From Albidovulum litorale (GTDB taxonomy: Bacteria > Pseudomonadota > Alphaproteobacteria > Rhodobacterales > Rhodobacteraceae), in NCBI RefSeq assembly GCF_025751495.1, contig NZ_JAOWKZ010000004.1, forward strand, positions 62,001 through 126,000: a stretch of DNA of 64,000 nucleotides, written 5' to 3'. The position numbers were made by a program, and so were the translations under genes. Of the stretch, positions 40,157-50,729 are shown one piece after another; the first letter of the stretch is position 1; every line of letters begins with the position of its first letter. The notes under the pieces were generated by a model. That model made no database searches and was not told where the DNA came from. It saw only the letters and a list, made by a program, of their open reading frames with translations.

Positions 40157-40852
40157 ATGTATTTCAAGGACAAGGTCAGCTATCAGCCGGTCCCCCTGCC
40201 TGACTGGGTGGCTTTGGGCGATGCGGAGGCCTTGAAAGCAGCCGAGGCATTCCGCGACTACATGAAGAAACGCCATACTGTGCGCGACTTCAGCCCCGAA
40301 CCGGTGCCGGATGAGGTGATCGCAGCCTGCGTCGCCGCTGCCGGCACCGCGCCTTCGGGAGCCAATCATCAGCCTTGGCATTTCGTGGCGATTTCGGATG
40401 CAGCGATGAAGGCCGAAATCCGCGCTGCCGCCGAGAAGGAGGAGGAGAATTTCTATGCAGGCGGCGCGGGCGAGGAATGGCTGAAGGCGCTGGAGCCGAT
40501 CGGGACAGGTGTCTACAAACCCCATCTCGATATCGCGCCCTGGCTGATCGTCGTCTTCGCGCAGCGTTACGGCGTGACCCATGACGGCGAGCGCTACAAG
40601 AACTACTACGTGCCCGAAAGCGTCGGCATCGCCACCGGCTTCCTGATCGCGGCCTTGCACCATGCCGGGCTTTCAACGCTGACCCACACGCCCAATCCGA
40701 TGAAGTTCCTCAACGGTCTCTGCGATCGCCCGGACAGTGAAAAGCCGGTGATGATCATCGCCGTGGGCCGTGCGGCGGCCGGAGCGACGGTGCCTGCGGT
40801 TGCGAAGATCAAGAAACCACTGTCACAGATTTTGACGGTTCGGAAGGGCTGA
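40157..40852 (+). CDS. Nitroreductase-fold flavoprotein, iodotyrosine deiodinase-like
   Basis: 231 aa FMN protein. FMN-binding RHTVRDFSPEPV (Arg), APSGANHQPWHFV and a C-terminal Gly-Arg segment (IIAVGRAAAG). The lid carries Glu, Tyr four residues later (EENFY) and Lys 21 residues after that Tyr (GVYKPHLDIAP). That spacing equals the E157/Y161/K182 set of human iodotyrosine deiodinase, which binds the substrate zwitterion. Length and YKNYYVPESVGIATGFLI also match that subgroup rather than nitro-drug reductases. Predicted reductive dehalogenation of halotyrosines or a related aromatic amino acid; not proven. Confidence 0.8.
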   Translation: MYFKDKVSYQPVPLPDWVALGDAEALKAAEAFRDYMKKRHTVRDFSPEPVPDEVIAACVAAAGTAPSGANHQPWHFVAISDAAMKAEIRAAAEKEEENFYAGGAGEEWLKALEPIGTGVYKPHLDIAPWLIVVFAQRYGVTHDGERYKNYYVPESVGIATGFLIAALHHAGLSTLTHTPNPMKFLNGLCDRPDSEKPVMIIAVGRAAAGATVPAVAKIKKPLSQILTVRKG

Positions 40853-40893
40853 GGCGCTGGTCCCGGCAATGGCACCGTGCTAGGCGGGGAGCG

Positions 40894-41823
40894 ATGCTGG
40901 CGATCTTCCTGAAAACACTTCCCTTCTTCGCGCTGATCGGCCTCGGCTGGTTCGCAGGCCGTATCCGTTTCTTCCCCGAAGCCGCGACTGAGTATCTCAC
41001 CCGCTTCGTCTTCTACTTCGCGCTCTCGGCGATGCTCTTTCGCTTCGCCGCCAAGCTGTCGCTGGCGGAGATCTTTGACGCGCGGTTCGCCGCTGCCTAT
41101 CTGACCGGCTGCCTCGCGGTCTACATTCTGGCGGCAATCGTGGCCCGGCTGCGCGGCATTCCCGCCACCGAAATGGCAGTGGAGGCGCAATGCGCCGTGA
41201 TTGGCAACACCGGCTTTCTCGGGGTGCCGCTCCTGACCGCACTTTTGGGTCCCGAAGCTGCAGGGCCTGTGCTGATGCTGCTGGCCATCGACCTCATCGT
41301 CTTTTCCAGCCTCATCACCCTCATCATCACCGGCGCACGGGAGGGACACCTTTCGCCCCGCATCTTCAAGACGCTGGCGCTTGGCCTTCTAAAGAATCCG
41401 ATGATCGTGGCGATGGTGCTTGGCCTTGCGGTCTCTTCCGCCAACCTGACGCTGCCTGCCCCGGTCGATGAATTCCTGATGATTCTAGGTGCTGCGGCCA
41501 CGCCCGGCGCGCTTTTTGCCATCGGTGCCTCGCTCGCGTCGAAAACGGCCGAAAGATTGTCGGTCGCGCTCTGGCTTTCCTTCGCCAAGCTGGCACTTCA
41601 TCCCTTGGCGGTTGCCATTGCAGCGCTGGTGGTTTTCAAGGTCGAACCCTTCGCGGCGGGCGTGATGATCGCGGCGGCAGCCTTACCGGTGGCGGGGAAT
41701 GTCTATATCCTCGCCCGCAATTACGGGGTCGCGCCACAGCGCGTGTCGGCCTCAATCCTGATTTCCACGATGGTCAGCATCGTGACCGTATCCCTGGTGG
41801 TCGCCTGGATCACCGGAGCCTGA
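40894..41823 (+). CDS. AEC-family (auxin efflux carrier-like) transporter
   Basis: 309 aa with about ten membrane helices in two five-helix repeats; PF03547 features: LPFFALIGLGWFAGRIRF, GNTGFLGVPLLTALLGP, and LPVAGNVYILARNYG in the second repeat. Bacterial members carry malate, malonate or other organic acids. Substrate unknown; it follows the deiodinase-like gene on the same strand and precedes fghA. Confidence 0.86.
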   Translation: MLAIFLKTLPFFALIGLGWFAGRIRFFPEAATEYLTRFVFYFALSAMLFRFAAKLSLAEIFDARFAAAYLTGCLAVYILAAIVARLRGIPATEMAVEAQCAVIGNTGFLGVPLLTALLGPEAAGPVLMLLAIDLIVFSSLITLIITGAREGHLSPRIFKTLALGLLKNPMIVAMVLGLAVSSANLTLPAPVDEFLMILGAAATPGALFAIGASLASKTAERLSVALWLSFAKLALHPLAVAIAALVVFKVEPFAAGVMIAAAALPVAGNVYILARNYGVAPQRVSASILISTMVSIVTVSLVVAWITGA

Positions 41824-41837
41824 AGAAAGGAAGACCC

Positions 41838-42671
41838 ATGCAGACGCTTTCCGAAAACAAATGCTTTGGCGGTATTCAGGGGGTTTACAGCCATGCCTCG
41901 GATGCCTGCGGCTGCGATATGACCTTCGGGCTTTTCCTTCCGGAAGAGGCCACGGACGGTCCCGTGCCGGTGCTGTGGTATCTGTCGGGCCTGACCTGCA
42001 CGCATGAGAATGCGATGGTGAAGGCAGGTGCCCAGGCTTGGGCGGCCGAGGCGGGCATTGCGCTCGTCTTCCCCGACACCTCTCCGCGCGGCGAGGGCGT
42101 GGCCAATGACGAGGCTTACGATCTCGGCCAGGGCGCGGGCTTTTACGTCAACGCGACCGAGAAGCCGTGGGCCCCGCATTTCCGGATGTGGGATTACGTG
42201 GCCGAGGAATTGCCCGCCATCGTCACCGCCAACTTCGCTGTGGCTGAGGACCGGCAGGCGATCACCGGCCATTCGATGGGCGGGCACGGGGCGCTGACCA
42301 TGGCAATGCGGCTTCCGGGACGGTTCCGCTCCGTCTCGGCCTTTGCGCCGATTGCGCATCCCAGCCAGTCGGACTGGGGCAGGAAACAGCTTGGCGCTTA
42401 CCTCGGTTCTGACGAAAACCTCTGGGCGCCGCACGATTCCACGCTTCTGATGCGCCGTCTCGGCTTCGATGGGCCCATACTCATCGACCAGGGCTCCAAG
42501 GACCAGTTCCTCGACCTCTTGAAGCCCGAGGCGCTGGCGCAGGCGATGATGGAGCGGCGTCAGAACGGCCAGTTCCGCATGCAACCCGGATACGACCACA
42601 GCTATTTCTTCGTCTCCTCCTTCATGCGCGACCACATCGCCTTCCATGCCGAAGCGCTCTATGCGGGGTAA
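41838..42671 (+). CDS. fghA: S-formylglutathione hydrolase
   Basis: 277 aa esterase-D-type alpha/beta hydrolase. Nucleophile elbow ITGHSMGGHGALTMAM (Ser about 147), LWYLSGLTCTHENAMVKAGA near 50, oxyanion/His region YDHSYFFVSSF near the end, with Asp in LIDQGSKDQFLD. It completes glutathione-dependent formaldehyde detoxification, S-formylglutathione to formate. Start 41838 follows GAAAGGAAG; 3 bp ahead of sthA in an apparent operon. Confidence 0.92.
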   Translation: MQTLSENKCFGGIQGVYSHASDACGCDMTFGLFLPEEATDGPVPVLWYLSGLTCTHENAMVKAGAQAWAAEAGIALVFPDTSPRGEGVANDEAYDLGQGAGFYVNATEKPWAPHFRMWDYVAEELPAIVTANFAVAEDRQAITGHSMGGHGALTMAMRLPGRFRSVSAFAPIAHPSQSDWGRKQLGAYLGSDENLWAPHDSTLLMRRLGFDGPILIDQGSKDQFLDLLKPEALAQAMMERRQNGQFRMQPGYDHSYFFVSSFMRDHIAFHAEALYAG

Positions 42672-42674
42672 GAC

Positions 42675-44099
42675 ATGAGCCATTATGACCTGATCATCAT
42701 CGGCTCCGGCCCGTCAGGCAAAGCCGCCGCGATTCAGGCGGGCAAGCTCAAGCGCAGGGTGCTGGTCATCGACCGCAAGGACCGGCTGGGCGGCGTCTCC
42801 GTCCATACTGGCACGATCCCGTCGAAGACCCTGCGTGAGACGGTGCTGAACCTTTCCGGCTGGCGCGAGCGGTCGTTCTATGGCCGCTCCTACCGGGTCA
42901 AGGAGGACATCAGTTCCGACGACCTGAAGAACCGGCTGCACAAGACCTTGGATTACGAGGTCGACGTGCTGGAGCACCAGTTCAACCGCAACCATGTCGA
43001 GACGCTTCTGGGCGCGGCGAAGTTCACCGGCCCGAACGAGGTGGAAGTGGCGACGCAGGCGGGCGAGACGGTGCAGATGACCGCCGACAAATTCCTGATC
43101 GCCACCGGGACCAAGACCTACCGGCCAAAGGACGTGCCCTTCAATGGGAAGACCGTGGTCGACAGCGACGACTTCCTCGAACTCGGGCAGTTGCCGCGCT
43201 CGCTCTGCGTCGTCGGCGCGGGGGTGATCGGCGTCGAATATGCCACCATGTTCACCGCCCTCGACGTGCGCGTGACCCTGATCGAACCGCGTGAGAGCTT
43301 TCTCGATTTCATCGACCGCTACACGATCAGCGAGTTTACCCATCAGGTGCGGGAAAACGGCCTCGACCTCCGGCTTGGATCGAAGATCGATAAGATCGAG
43401 GATGCGAAGACCCATGTTGAGGTGACACTGGAAAATGGCCGCCATGTCCGGACCGAGATGCTGCTCTACGCCGCCGGCCGCATGGGGGCGACGGATGCGC
43501 TGAATCTCAAATCCGTGGGGCTGGAAACCGACCATCGCGGGCGGCTGGAGGTCGACCGCAAGACCTACCAGACCAAGGTGCCGCATATCTACGCGGCGGG
43601 TGACGTGATCGGCCACCCCTCGCTTGCCTCCACCTCGCTGCAACAGGGCCGTGTTGCGGCCTGCCACGCGCTCGACACGCCCACACTGAAGGAAAGCCCT
43701 TGGTTTCCCTACGGCATCTATTCGGTGCCGGAGATTTCCACCTGCGGCATGTCCGAGGAAGAGGCGCAGGGCAGGGGCATTCCCTATGAGGTCGGCATCG
43801 CCCGCTTCCGTGAAACCTCGCGCGGGCATATCATGGGGCTGGAGCATGGCATGCTGAAGATGCTCGTCAGCCTCAAGACCCGGCGGCTGCTGGGCGTGCA
43901 GATCGTGGGCGAGGGCGCGACGGAACTGATCCATATCGCGCAGGCGGTGCTGAACCTGAAAGGCACGGTCGATTATTTCGTCGAGAACACGTTCAACTAT
44001 CCGACGCTCGCCGAAGCTTACCGCATTGCCGGGCTTGATGCCTTCAACCGCATGCCGATCCCCGAGGAGTTCAAGGTCAAGCGCAAGGGCAAGGCATGA
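42675..44099 (+). CDS. sthA: Soluble pyridine nucleotide transhydrogenase (Si-specific)
   Basis: 474 aa flavoprotein of the dihydrolipoamide dehydrogenase family. FAD site [18 protein letters not shown]; the redox disulfide is absent, replaced by [19 protein letters not shown], which is diagnostic of SthA; NAD(P) site [17 protein letters not shown]-terminal dimer motif [16 protein letters not shown]. It balances NADPH and NADH in the cytoplasm. It follows fghA by three bases and overlaps the DUF188 gene start (ATGA). Confidence 0.88.
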   Translation: MSHYDLIIIGSGPSGKAAAIQAGKLKRRVLVIDRKDRLGGVSVHTGTIPSKTLRETVLNLSGWRERSFYGRSYRVKEDISSDDLKNRLHKTLDYEVDVLEHQFNRNHVETLLGAAKFTGPNEVEVATQAGETVQMTADKFLIATGTKTYRPKDVPFNGKTVVDSDDFLELGQLPRSLCVVGAGVIGVEYATMFTALDVRVTLIEPRESFLDFIDRYTISEFTHQVRENGLDLRLGSKIDKIEDAKTHVEVTLENGRHVRTEMLLYAAGRMGATDALNLKSVGLETDHRGRLEVDRKTYQTKVPHIYAAGDVIGHPSLASTSLQQGRVAACHALDTPTLKESPWFPYGIYSVPEISTCGMSEEEAQGRGIPYEVGIARFRETSRGHIMGLEHGMLKMLVSLKTRRLLGVQIVGEGATELIHIAQAVLNLKGTVDYFVENTFNYPTLAEAYRIAGLDAFNRMPIPEEFKVKRKGKA

Positions 44100-44539
44100 C
44101 GCTTTACGTCGATGCCGATGCCTGCCCGGTGAAGGAGGAATGCATCCGAGCCGCCGACCGGTTGCGCGTGCCGGTCAAGATGGTCTGCAATGGTGGCATC
44201 AGGCCGTCACCACATCCACTGGTCGAGACAGTCTTTGTCACCGAAGGCCCGGACGAGGCGGACAAGTGGATCGCCGAACGCGCAGGCAAGGGTGATGTAG
44301 TGATCACCGGCGACATCCCTCTGGCCGCGAAATGCGTGGAGGCCGGGGCGCTTGTGCTGAAACACAATGGCGAGGCGCTGACCGAGGCCAATATCGGCAA
44401 CGCGCTCGCCACTCGCGACCTGATGGCCGATCTGCGGTCTGCCGATCCGTTCCGAAAGGGCGGCGGACGGCCGTTTTCCAAACAGGACCGCGCGCGGTTC
44501 TCCTCCGCGCTTGATCGGGCGCTGAGGGCGGCTGCGTAG
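44096..44539 (+). CDS. YaiI/YqxD-family DUF188 PIN-like protein
   Basis: 147 aa. DUF188 signature: [40 protein letters not shown] and [20 protein letters not shown]. The fold is PIN-like with conserved acidic residues, but a nuclease role is unproven. The start overlaps the sthA stop; last gene of the fghA-sthA block, convergent with holA. Confidence 0.88.
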   Translation: MTLYVDADACPVKEECIRAADRLRVPVKMVCNGGIRPSPHPLVETVFVTEGPDEADKWIAERAGKGDVVITGDIPLAAKCVEAGALVLKHNGEALTEANIGNALATRDLMADLRSADPFRKGGGRPFSKQDRARFSSALDRALRAAA

Positions 44540-44584
44540 TCGGTTCGCCACCAAGTCCCGTCAACCAACACTTTCTGTGGGTCT

Positions 44585-45619
44585 TTACCGCCTGTTCAGC
44601 ATCGCAAGGCGGATCAGCGCGCGCTCCATTACCGCCATGGCAGGCGCGCGGGAGGTGGACCGAAGCGTCAGGTCGGTATCGGTCAACAACCCCAGCGCGG
44701 TTTCCAGCCGGTGCATGCCCCAGTTCTGCGCCTGTCTGAGCATCCGCTCGCGGCGCGGGCCGAAAACGGGAGGGCGCATGCGGGCGATGCCCTCGGCTGC
44801 GCCGCCGGGGGCGGACGCGGCAACATGCAGCGTGCGGAAATGGCGCATCGCTGCGATGGAGAGTGTGACCGGGTTCACGCCCTGCCCTTCAAGCCGCCGC
44901 ATCAGGGGGCCGATATCGCCCGCCCGCGCCTCGGCGGCGGCATGCAGGATATCGTCAACTTCGGCCTCGATCGTCGCGGGCGCGCAGGCAGCGACGTCGG
45001 CGGGCGTCAGCGGAGTCGCATCGCCGAACTTGTACAGCGCGACCTTCTCAACAGTCTGGCGGAAATCGCCGGGATCGAGGTCGCGGGCGAGCGCCAGCAG
45101 ATCGGTCATTGCCTCGCGCCCGATATCCTTCAGTCCTGCCTTGGCCAGTACCGCCTCGATTTCCTCGCGGCTCGGTGGATCGTCGTAGATGCCCGCAGCA
45201 TAGGCGTTCGGATGTTCCTCGAACGCCTTTTTCAGCGCCGAGGCCTTGGTCAGCGTTCCGGCGGTCACGACCAGCATCGCGTCGCCCTTCTGCCAGTCGG
45301 CAAGGGCCGCTTTCAGGACTGGGGCGAGCCCGTCGGTCGCGTCCTCGACAAAGGCGACACGCTGGCCGGGAAAGAACCCCTGCGCCTTTAGCGCATCGGC
45401 GACCAGCGCCGGGTCCTTGCGCAGATCACTTCCCGGGATACGGGTCAGCCGCATCTCGGCCTCTCCCTCCGGTCCGATCAGGGCGGCGATGACCTCCTGC
45501 CGCTTCAGTGCCACCCGCATCGCGTCAGCCCCGAAAATCAGCAGACCCGCACGGTCGTGTTCAGGCTGCGCAAAAAACCGGGTCGCTGCGGCGCCGGACA
45601 GTTTCACGGCCGGTTCCAC
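44585..45619 (-). CDS. holA: DNA polymerase III delta subunit
   Basis: 344 aa clamp-loader subunit. Features of HolA: N-terminal ALLIFGADAMRVALKRQEV-like ATPase-fold region without a P-loop, RVAFVEDATDGLAPVLKAAL, and a C-terminal collar domain (DIGPLMRRLEGQGVNPVTLS). It works with DnaX, HolB and the beta clamp. It overlaps lptE by 16 bp in the conserved leuS-lptE-holA order of alphaproteobacteria. Confidence 0.9.
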   Translation of the reverse strand: MEPAVKLSGAAATRFFAQPEHDRAGLLIFGADAMRVALKRQEVIAALIGPEGEAEMRLTRIPGSDLRKDPALVADALKAQGFFPGQRVAFVEDATDGLAPVLKAALADWQKGDAMLVVTAGTLTKASALKKAFEEHPNAYAAGIYDDPPSREEIEAVLAKAGLKDIGREAMTDLLALARDLDPGDFRQTVEKVALYKFGDATPLTPADVAACAPATIEAEVDDILHAAAEARAGDIGPLMRRLEGQGVNPVTLSIAAMRHFRTLHVAASAPGGAAEGIARMRPPVFGPRRERMLRQAQNWGMHRLETALGLLTDTDLTLRSTSRAPAMAVMERALIRLAMLNRR

Positions 45620-46101
45620 TCCGCCGAGGTGGCGATGAGCTGGGTCACGATCCTGTCGGCGAGAATACGCATGAGCCTTGTCCGGGCATCCGATTCGGAT
45701 GCCGCTGCGGCGACCGAGGTACCAAAGGCCGAATAGGCGGTGAAGGAGGACACCTTGCCCGAACTCAACGCCTCGTCCGTTCCTGCGTCGTGGAGCGTGT
45801 AGGCCACTTTGCCGATCACCTGATAACGATTGATGCGGTTGTCCTGCGCGATGGCTTGGCCTTCGACCTCTACCTCCACCCGGTAGGACAGGCGGAAAGC
45901 GGCGGCAGCGGGCCGACCCAGCCGTTCCTCAAGCCGCTCGACAAGGTCGAAATCGTCCTTGTTTTCAGGGGCATCCACCGTAACCCGGTCCAGAAGACCC
46001 GTAGCTTGACCGCCCGGCCCGTAGGCCGGCGCAAAGCCGCAGGCCGAGAGCGGCAGCGCTGCCGCCAGTATCAGAAAGGTTCTGCGGTCAGATGACAACA
46101 T
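45604..46101 (-). CDS. lptE: LPS-assembly lipoprotein LptE
   Basis: 165 aa. Lipoprotein signal [20 protein letters not shown] (lipobox LSAC) and a beta-alpha domain with the alphaproteobacterial LptE pattern ([51 protein letters not shown]). It plugs LptD in the outer membrane. Start 46101 lies inside the end of leuS (14-bp overlap); the longer frame to 46149 would bury the signal peptide. Confidence 0.88.
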   Translation of the reverse strand: MLSSDRRTFLILAAALPLSACGFAPAYGPGGQATGLLDRVTVDAPENKDDFDLVERLEERLGRPAAAAFRLSYRVEVEVEGQAIAQDNRINRYQVIGKVAYTLHDAGTDEALSSGKVSSFTAYSAFGTSVAAAASESDARTRLMRILADRIVTQLIATSAEWNRP

Positions 46102-48646
46102 TGACGATGCGCCCCGGCACGACGATGAGCTTTTTCGGCGCGCCGCCATTCAGCGCCCGGATGACAGCTTCGTCGGCCAGCACGATCTTTTCAACCTCGG
46201 ATGCGGGCATTTCCTTCGGAACGCTGATTTCCGCGCGGCGTTTGCCGTTGATCTGGATGGGCAGGGTAACGTTGTCGTCGACCAGCATCGCCGGATCGGC
46301 CTTTGGCCAGGGCGCTTGCGCGATCAGCCCTTCGCCGCCCTGATGGGCCCAGATATCCTCGGCCAGATGCGGAGTCATGGGCGACATGAGCTGCGCCAGC
46401 ACCATGATCGCCTGCCGCTGGACCGGCTTTGAGGCGTCGGATTTCTGGATCGCATTGGCGAATTCGTAAAGCTTGGCGATGGCCTTGTTGAAGGCGAAGC
46501 CCTCGATCGTCTGCGTCACGTCATGGATCGCCCGGTGCATGGCGCGGGCCAGATCCTCGTCCCCCGTGCCCGGCTTGCCGTCGGGCAGCGACCCGATCCG
46601 GTCTGAGAGCGTCCAGACCCGCGTCAGGTGCTTCTGCGCCGCCTCGGCCCCGGCGGCGGTCCATTCGACGTCGCGTTCCGGGGGGCTGTCGGACATGACG
46701 AACCAGCGTGCGGTATCGGCGCCGTAACGGGCAATGATGTCCATCGGGTCGACGACGTTCTTCTTTGACTTCGACATCTTGATGACCGGCCCGATATCGA
46801 CCGGCGTTCCATCGGCGAGCGTCGCGCCATCGGCAGTGCGGGTCACGTCATCCGGCGTATGCCAGACCGGGCGGCCGTCCTTGCCTTTGGTCGAATAGGT
46901 CTCGTGCGTCACCATCCCTTGGGTGAAGAGCGCATTGAACGGCTCGACCGCCTTTTTCGGCAGGTGGCCGCAGATATGCATCGCCCGGGCGAAGAACCTC
47001 GAATAGAGAAGGTGCAGGATCGCGTGTTCGATCCCGCCGATATATTGGTCCACATTCATCCAGTAATCGGCATCCTCGGCCACGGTTGGCGTGTTCGCGT
47101 GCGGCGCGGTGAAGCGGGCGTAGTACCAGGACGAATCGACGAAGGTGTCCATCGTGTCGGTTTCGCGCTTCGCGGGCGCCCCGCATTTCGGGCAGGCGCA
47201 GTCCCGCCAGGTCGGGTGACGGTCCAAGGGATTGCCCGGCTGGTCGAAGCTGACGTCATAGGGCAGTTCGACCGGCAGGTTTTCCTTCTTCTCCGCGACC
47301 ACGCCGCAGGCCTCGCAATGCACGACCGGGATCGGGCAGCCCCAGTAGCGCTGGCGGCTGACACCCCAGTCGCGCAGGCGGTAATTGGTGACACCCCGGC
47401 CGACGCCCTTGCCTTCGCAGAAAGCGATTGCGGCATCGACGGCCGCTTCGCCGGTCTGTACCTCATCCCCCGCAAAGCCGCGGACATAGCGGACGCGTTC
47501 GGATTTCATCGGCACATAGGCCTCGGACAAGTCCGCTTCCTCTGCCCCCTCGGCCACGAAAACCGGCGGGATCGGCAGGCCGTACTTCGTGGCAAAATCG
47601 AAGTCGCGCTGGTCATGCGCCGGGCAGCCGAAGATCGCGCCGGTGCCATAGTCCATGAGGATGAAATTGGCGATATAGACCGGCATTTCCCAAGCCTCGT
47701 CAAAAGGATGACGGACATGGATACCGGTATCCAGCCCCTTCTTCTCGGCCTTTTCCAGCGCCTCTTCCGACGTGCCGATGCGGCGGCATTCGGCGACAAA
47801 TTCGGCGATCTTAGGATCGTGGCGTTCCAGATGCTTGGCCAGCGGATGATCGGGCGAGATCGCCGCGAAACTCGCCCCCATCAGCGTGTCGGGCCGGGTC
47901 GTATAGACCTCCAGCCGGTCAAAGCCCTCAGGCGCATCGACGGTGGAGAACGCGAATTGCAGCCCGCGTGACTTGCCGATCCAGTTGGCCTGCATCAGCC
48001 GCACCTTCTCGGGCCAGTCCTTCAGCCCGTCGATGGCGTCCAAGAGTTCACCGGAAAAATCCGAGATGCGGAAGAACCACTGCGTCAGCTCGCGCCGCTC
48101 CACCTCGGCACCCGAACGCCAGCCCTTGCCGTCGATCACCTGTTCGTTCGCCAGAACGGTCATGTCGACCGGGTCCCAATTCACCACCGCGTTCTTGCGA
48201 TAGACCAACCCTTTTTCCATGAAGTCGATGAACATCGACTGCTGCTGGCCGTAGTACTCCGGGTCGCAGGTGGCGAATTCGCGGGACCAGTCGATGGAAA
48301 GGCCCAAGGGCTTCATCTGGCCGCGCATCTGCGCGATATTGCCGTAGGTCCAGTCTTTGGGATGGCCGCCCCGTTCCATCGCCGCGTTCTCGGCGGGCAT
48401 GCCGAAAGCGTCCCAACCCATCGGGTGCAAGACCGAAAAGCCGCAAGAGGATTTGTAGCGCGCCACGACATCACCCATCGTGTAGTTGCGCACATGGCCG
48501 ATATGGATGCGCCCCGACGGATAGGGAAACATCTCCAGCACATAGTATTTCGGCTTGGCCGGATCGCGCCGCGCGGTGAAGCATCCGGCCTCTTCCCAGG
48601 CCTTCTGCCATTTCGGTTCGATCTGGGCGGGGTCGTAACGCGACAT
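46088..48646 (-). CDS. leuS: Leucyl-tRNA synthetase
   Basis: 852 aa class I synthetase. HIGH-type motif [16 protein letters not shown] (about 45), CP1 editing domain about 220-410, zinc-like Cys pairs (CEACG; CPKCG), and KMSKS-type [14 protein letters not shown] (about 625). C-terminal anticodon and LeuRS-specific domains are present; length is normal. First gene of leuS-lptE-holA. Confidence 0.96.
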   Translation of the reverse strand: MSRYDPAQIEPKWQKAWEEAGCFTARRDPAKPKYYVLEMFPYPSGRIHIGHVRNYTMGDVVARYKSSCGFSVLHPMGWDAFGMPAENAAMERGGHPKDWTYGNIAQMRGQMKPLGLSIDWSREFATCDPEYYGQQQSMFIDFMEKGLVYRKNAVVNWDPVDMTVLANEQVIDGKGWRSGAEVERRELTQWFFRISDFSGELLDAIDGLKDWPEKVRLMQANWIGKSRGLQFAFSTVDAPEGFDRLEVYTTRPDTLMGASFAAISPDHPLAKHLERHDPKIAEFVAECRRIGTSEEALEKAEKKGLDTGIHVRHPFDEAWEMPVYIANFILMDYGTGAIFGCPAHDQRDFDFATKYGLPIPPVFVAEGAEEADLSEAYVPMKSERVRYVRGFAGDEVQTGEAAVDAAIAFCEGKGVGRGVTNYRLRDWGVSRQRYWGCPIPVVHCEACGVVAEKKENLPVELPYDVSFDQPGNPLDRHPTWRDCACPKCGAPAKRETDTMDTFVDSSWYYARFTAPHANTPTVAEDADYWMNVDQYIGGIEHAILHLLYSRFFARAMHICGHLPKKAVEPFNALFTQGMVTHETYSTKGKDGRPVWHTPDDVTRTADGATLADGTPVDIGPVIKMSKSKKNVVDPMDIIARYGADTARWFVMSDSPPERDVEWTAAGAEAAQKHLTRVWTLSDRIGSLPDGKPGTGDEDLARAMHRAIHDVTQTIEGFAFNKAIAKLYEFANAIQKSDASKPVQRQAIMVLAQLMSPMTPHLAEDIWAHQGGEGLIAQAPWPKADPAMLVDDNVTLPIQINGKRRAEISVPKEMPASEVEKIVLADEAVIRALNGGAPKKLIVVPGRIVNVVI

Positions 48647-48748
48647 GCTTTATCCTCGGCGCTTGGTCCGCGCCGGTTATACAAGCGCCGTGGGCAAGGT
48701 CCAGAGTTTCCCTCTGTCCCTAAGCGCGTTCAGGCGTCGGAAAAAACC

Positions 48749-49330
48749 TTAAAGCTTGCTGTCCTGAATGCGCAACTGCCGCGCCCGGGTCAGAATCGCA
48801 TCCTCGACCGCACGCTGGGTCGCCGGATCGACCGGGCCGGACTGCGTCGCCAGCGCCACTTTCAGAGAGCGGGCGTCGAGTGCCGGATCCTGCACATAGA
48901 TCGTCGCGCGATAGGCACGTCCGCCACCCGGCGGCGTGCCGTAGCCGGTGACGATCACGCCCGAAAAGGGATCGACGGTCTGGATCGGCAGGAAATCAAG
49001 GATTTCAAGCGAGGCTTGCCAGAGATACGAGTTTACCTCGACCGTGTTGTTCGGATCGGCTTTATTCCCGAACAGGTCGAACAGCCCCCCGCGCTTCTGG
49101 TTTGCTCGCGCGCTTTCGGTTCGGGATTTCGACTTGGTGGAAAGGCCTTCGTTCACGCCACGCTGCCTCTCGGCAGCGGCCTCGCGCTCCGCAATGTCTT
49201 CTGCGGTTAGCGGGGCTGGGGTGCTGCGACGAAAGAGGCCGCTATCGCCGGAACCGATTCCATTGCAGGCGCCAAGGCTGGCGATCAGCCCCGTCAGAAT
49301 CGCCCCGCGCATGATGTTGAGGACCTTCAT
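48749..49330 (-). CDS. DUF3576-family lipoprotein
   Basis: 193 aa. Lipobox LIASLGACNG about residue 22; middle basic/low-complexity stretch; C-terminal DUF3576 domain (NTVEVNSYLWQASLEILDFL, DPFSGVIVTGYGTPPGG, RARQLRIQDS). Conserved in alphaproteobacteria upstream of leuS; function unknown, probably envelope. ATG 49330 is chosen because it starts the signal peptide; the frame is open to 49387. Confidence 0.84.
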   Translation of the reverse strand: MKVLNIMRGAILTGLIASLGACNGIGSGDSGLFRRSTPAPLTAEDIAEREAAAERQRGVNEGLSTKSKSRTESARANQKRGGLFDLFGNKADPNNTVEVNSYLWQASLEILDFLPIQTVDPFSGVIVTGYGTPPGGGRAYRATIYVQDPALDARSLKVALATQSGPVDPATQRAVEDAILTRARQLRIQDSKL

Positions 49331-49586
49331 GACCCACCCCGCGACTGTCGTTTCACGCTGTCTAACCGAGCCACTGGACGTGAACAAGGCTTTTCAGGTC
49401 AGGGGTTTCGCCGGGAATCTACCTCGGCTGCCGGGAACTGTGGCAAGTCTGCACCATCATTCACGAGTCTTCCCCGCCCTTGGGTCCTTTCCGTTGCATT
49501 GCGGGGGCGCAGGGCGGAAATAGAAGCATACCCAATTCGGATTCCCCTGAGTTGGGCCTACCTTATGATCAACGAGGGAATACGAA

Positions 49587-50597
49587 ATGAAAAAGATCCT
49601 TCTCGCATCCACCGCGATCGTCGGCTTCGCCGGCGCCGCGTCGGCTGCTGAAATCACCCTGTCGGGCTACGCCGAAATCGGTATCTTCGGCGGTGACGAC
49701 GTTGAAACCCAGTTCCACAATGACTGGCAGGTCAACTTCAACTTCTCCGGCACCACGGACAACGGCCTTGAGTTTGGCGGTAAGGTCCAGATCGAAGAAA
49801 ACAACAGCCCGTCGTCCACCAATGGCGGCCTGTCGATCGACGACGAGGCCTTCTGGGTTTCGGGCGCGTTCGGTAAAGTCACGCTCGGTGAAACCGATGG
49901 CGCCTACGACTGGGCTCTCTCGGAAATCTACACCGGCACCAGCATCTTCGATGACCACTCCACCCACGCTGGTGCGTACTGGTTTACCGGCCTCGACGGC
50001 GCCTATGACAACCAGATCATCCGCTACGAGTACTCGTTCGGTGACTTCGCGGTTGCGATCTCGGCCGAGCAGGACGATGGCCGCACCGTCACCGCATCGA
50101 GCGCGACGATCAGCGGCGTGCCGGTCACGACCATCCGCACGATCTTCAACTCCGGCCGTCCGACGCTCGACACGATCTGGTCGATCGGTGGTAAGTGGTC
50201 CGGCAACATGAACGGCGTCGACCTTTCGGCTGGTGTCGGTTACCAGTCCGGCGAAAACGCTGACACTTGGGGTCTGAGCGGTTCTGCTGGCTTCTCGAAC
50301 GGCATGTCGGTAGCTCTGGGCTATGCCGATTTCTCGTTCGGCAGCAACGATTCCAGCTGGTGGGGCATCGGCGTTGCCTACACCCCGACGACCATGCCGG
50401 CACTGACAGTCGGCGCGAACTACGGCGCCTATGACTTGGGGACCTCCAACGACCCAAGCGGCTTCGGTCTCGTCGCCAACTACGACCTCGGCGGCGGCGC
50501 GGTTGCGATGGCCGGCTACGGTTCGAGCAACAAGGGCGTGTCGTTCAACGGTAACGGCGAAGACACCTTCTCGCTGGGTCTCGGCCTGTCGTTCTGA
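49587..50597 (+). CDS. Rhodobacter-type general porin
   Basis: 336 aa. Signal peptide KKILLASTAIVGFAGAASA, then 16-strand-type porin sequence: EITLSGYAEIGIFGG at the start of the mature protein, constriction-loop region about 110-160, and the C-terminal strand ending in Phe (SLGLGLSF) required for outer-membrane assembly. Gene_4-like porin family of Rhodobacterales. The strong intrinsic terminator after the gene suits high expression; 49331-49586 separates it from the DUF3576 gene. Confidence 0.9.
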   Translation: MKKILLASTAIVGFAGAASAAEITLSGYAEIGIFGGDDVETQFHNDWQVNFNFSGTTDNGLEFGGKVQIEENNSPSSTNGGLSIDDEAFWVSGAFGKVTLGETDGAYDWALSEIYTGTSIFDDHSTHAGAYWFTGLDGAYDNQIIRYEYSFGDFAVAISAEQDDGRTVTASSATISGVPVTTIRTIFNSGRPTLDTIWSIGGKWSGNMNGVDLSAGVGYQSGENADTWGLSGSAGFSNGMSVALGYADFSFGSNDSSWWGIGVAYTPTTMPALTVGANYGAYDLGTSNDPSGFGLVANYDLGGGAVAMAGYGSSNKGVSFNGNGEDTFSLGLGLSF

Positions 50598-50619
50598 TCG
50601 AACGATCCTGACTATGGAA

Positions 50620-50652
50620 AGAGCGGGCATATTGTCCGCTCTTTTCTTTTTT
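50620..50652 (+). terminator. Intrinsic terminator of the porin gene
   Basis: AGAGCGG (50620-50626) pairs with CCGCTCT (50636-50642), and the T-rich tract TTTTCTTTTTT follows. Confidence 0.85.
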
Positions 50653-50729
50653 GATGCGCCGCTCCAACTCGACTTCGGCGGATGCCACGTCTATGGTCGG
50701 GCGCAATTCAATAGACAATCGGAAAGCCA

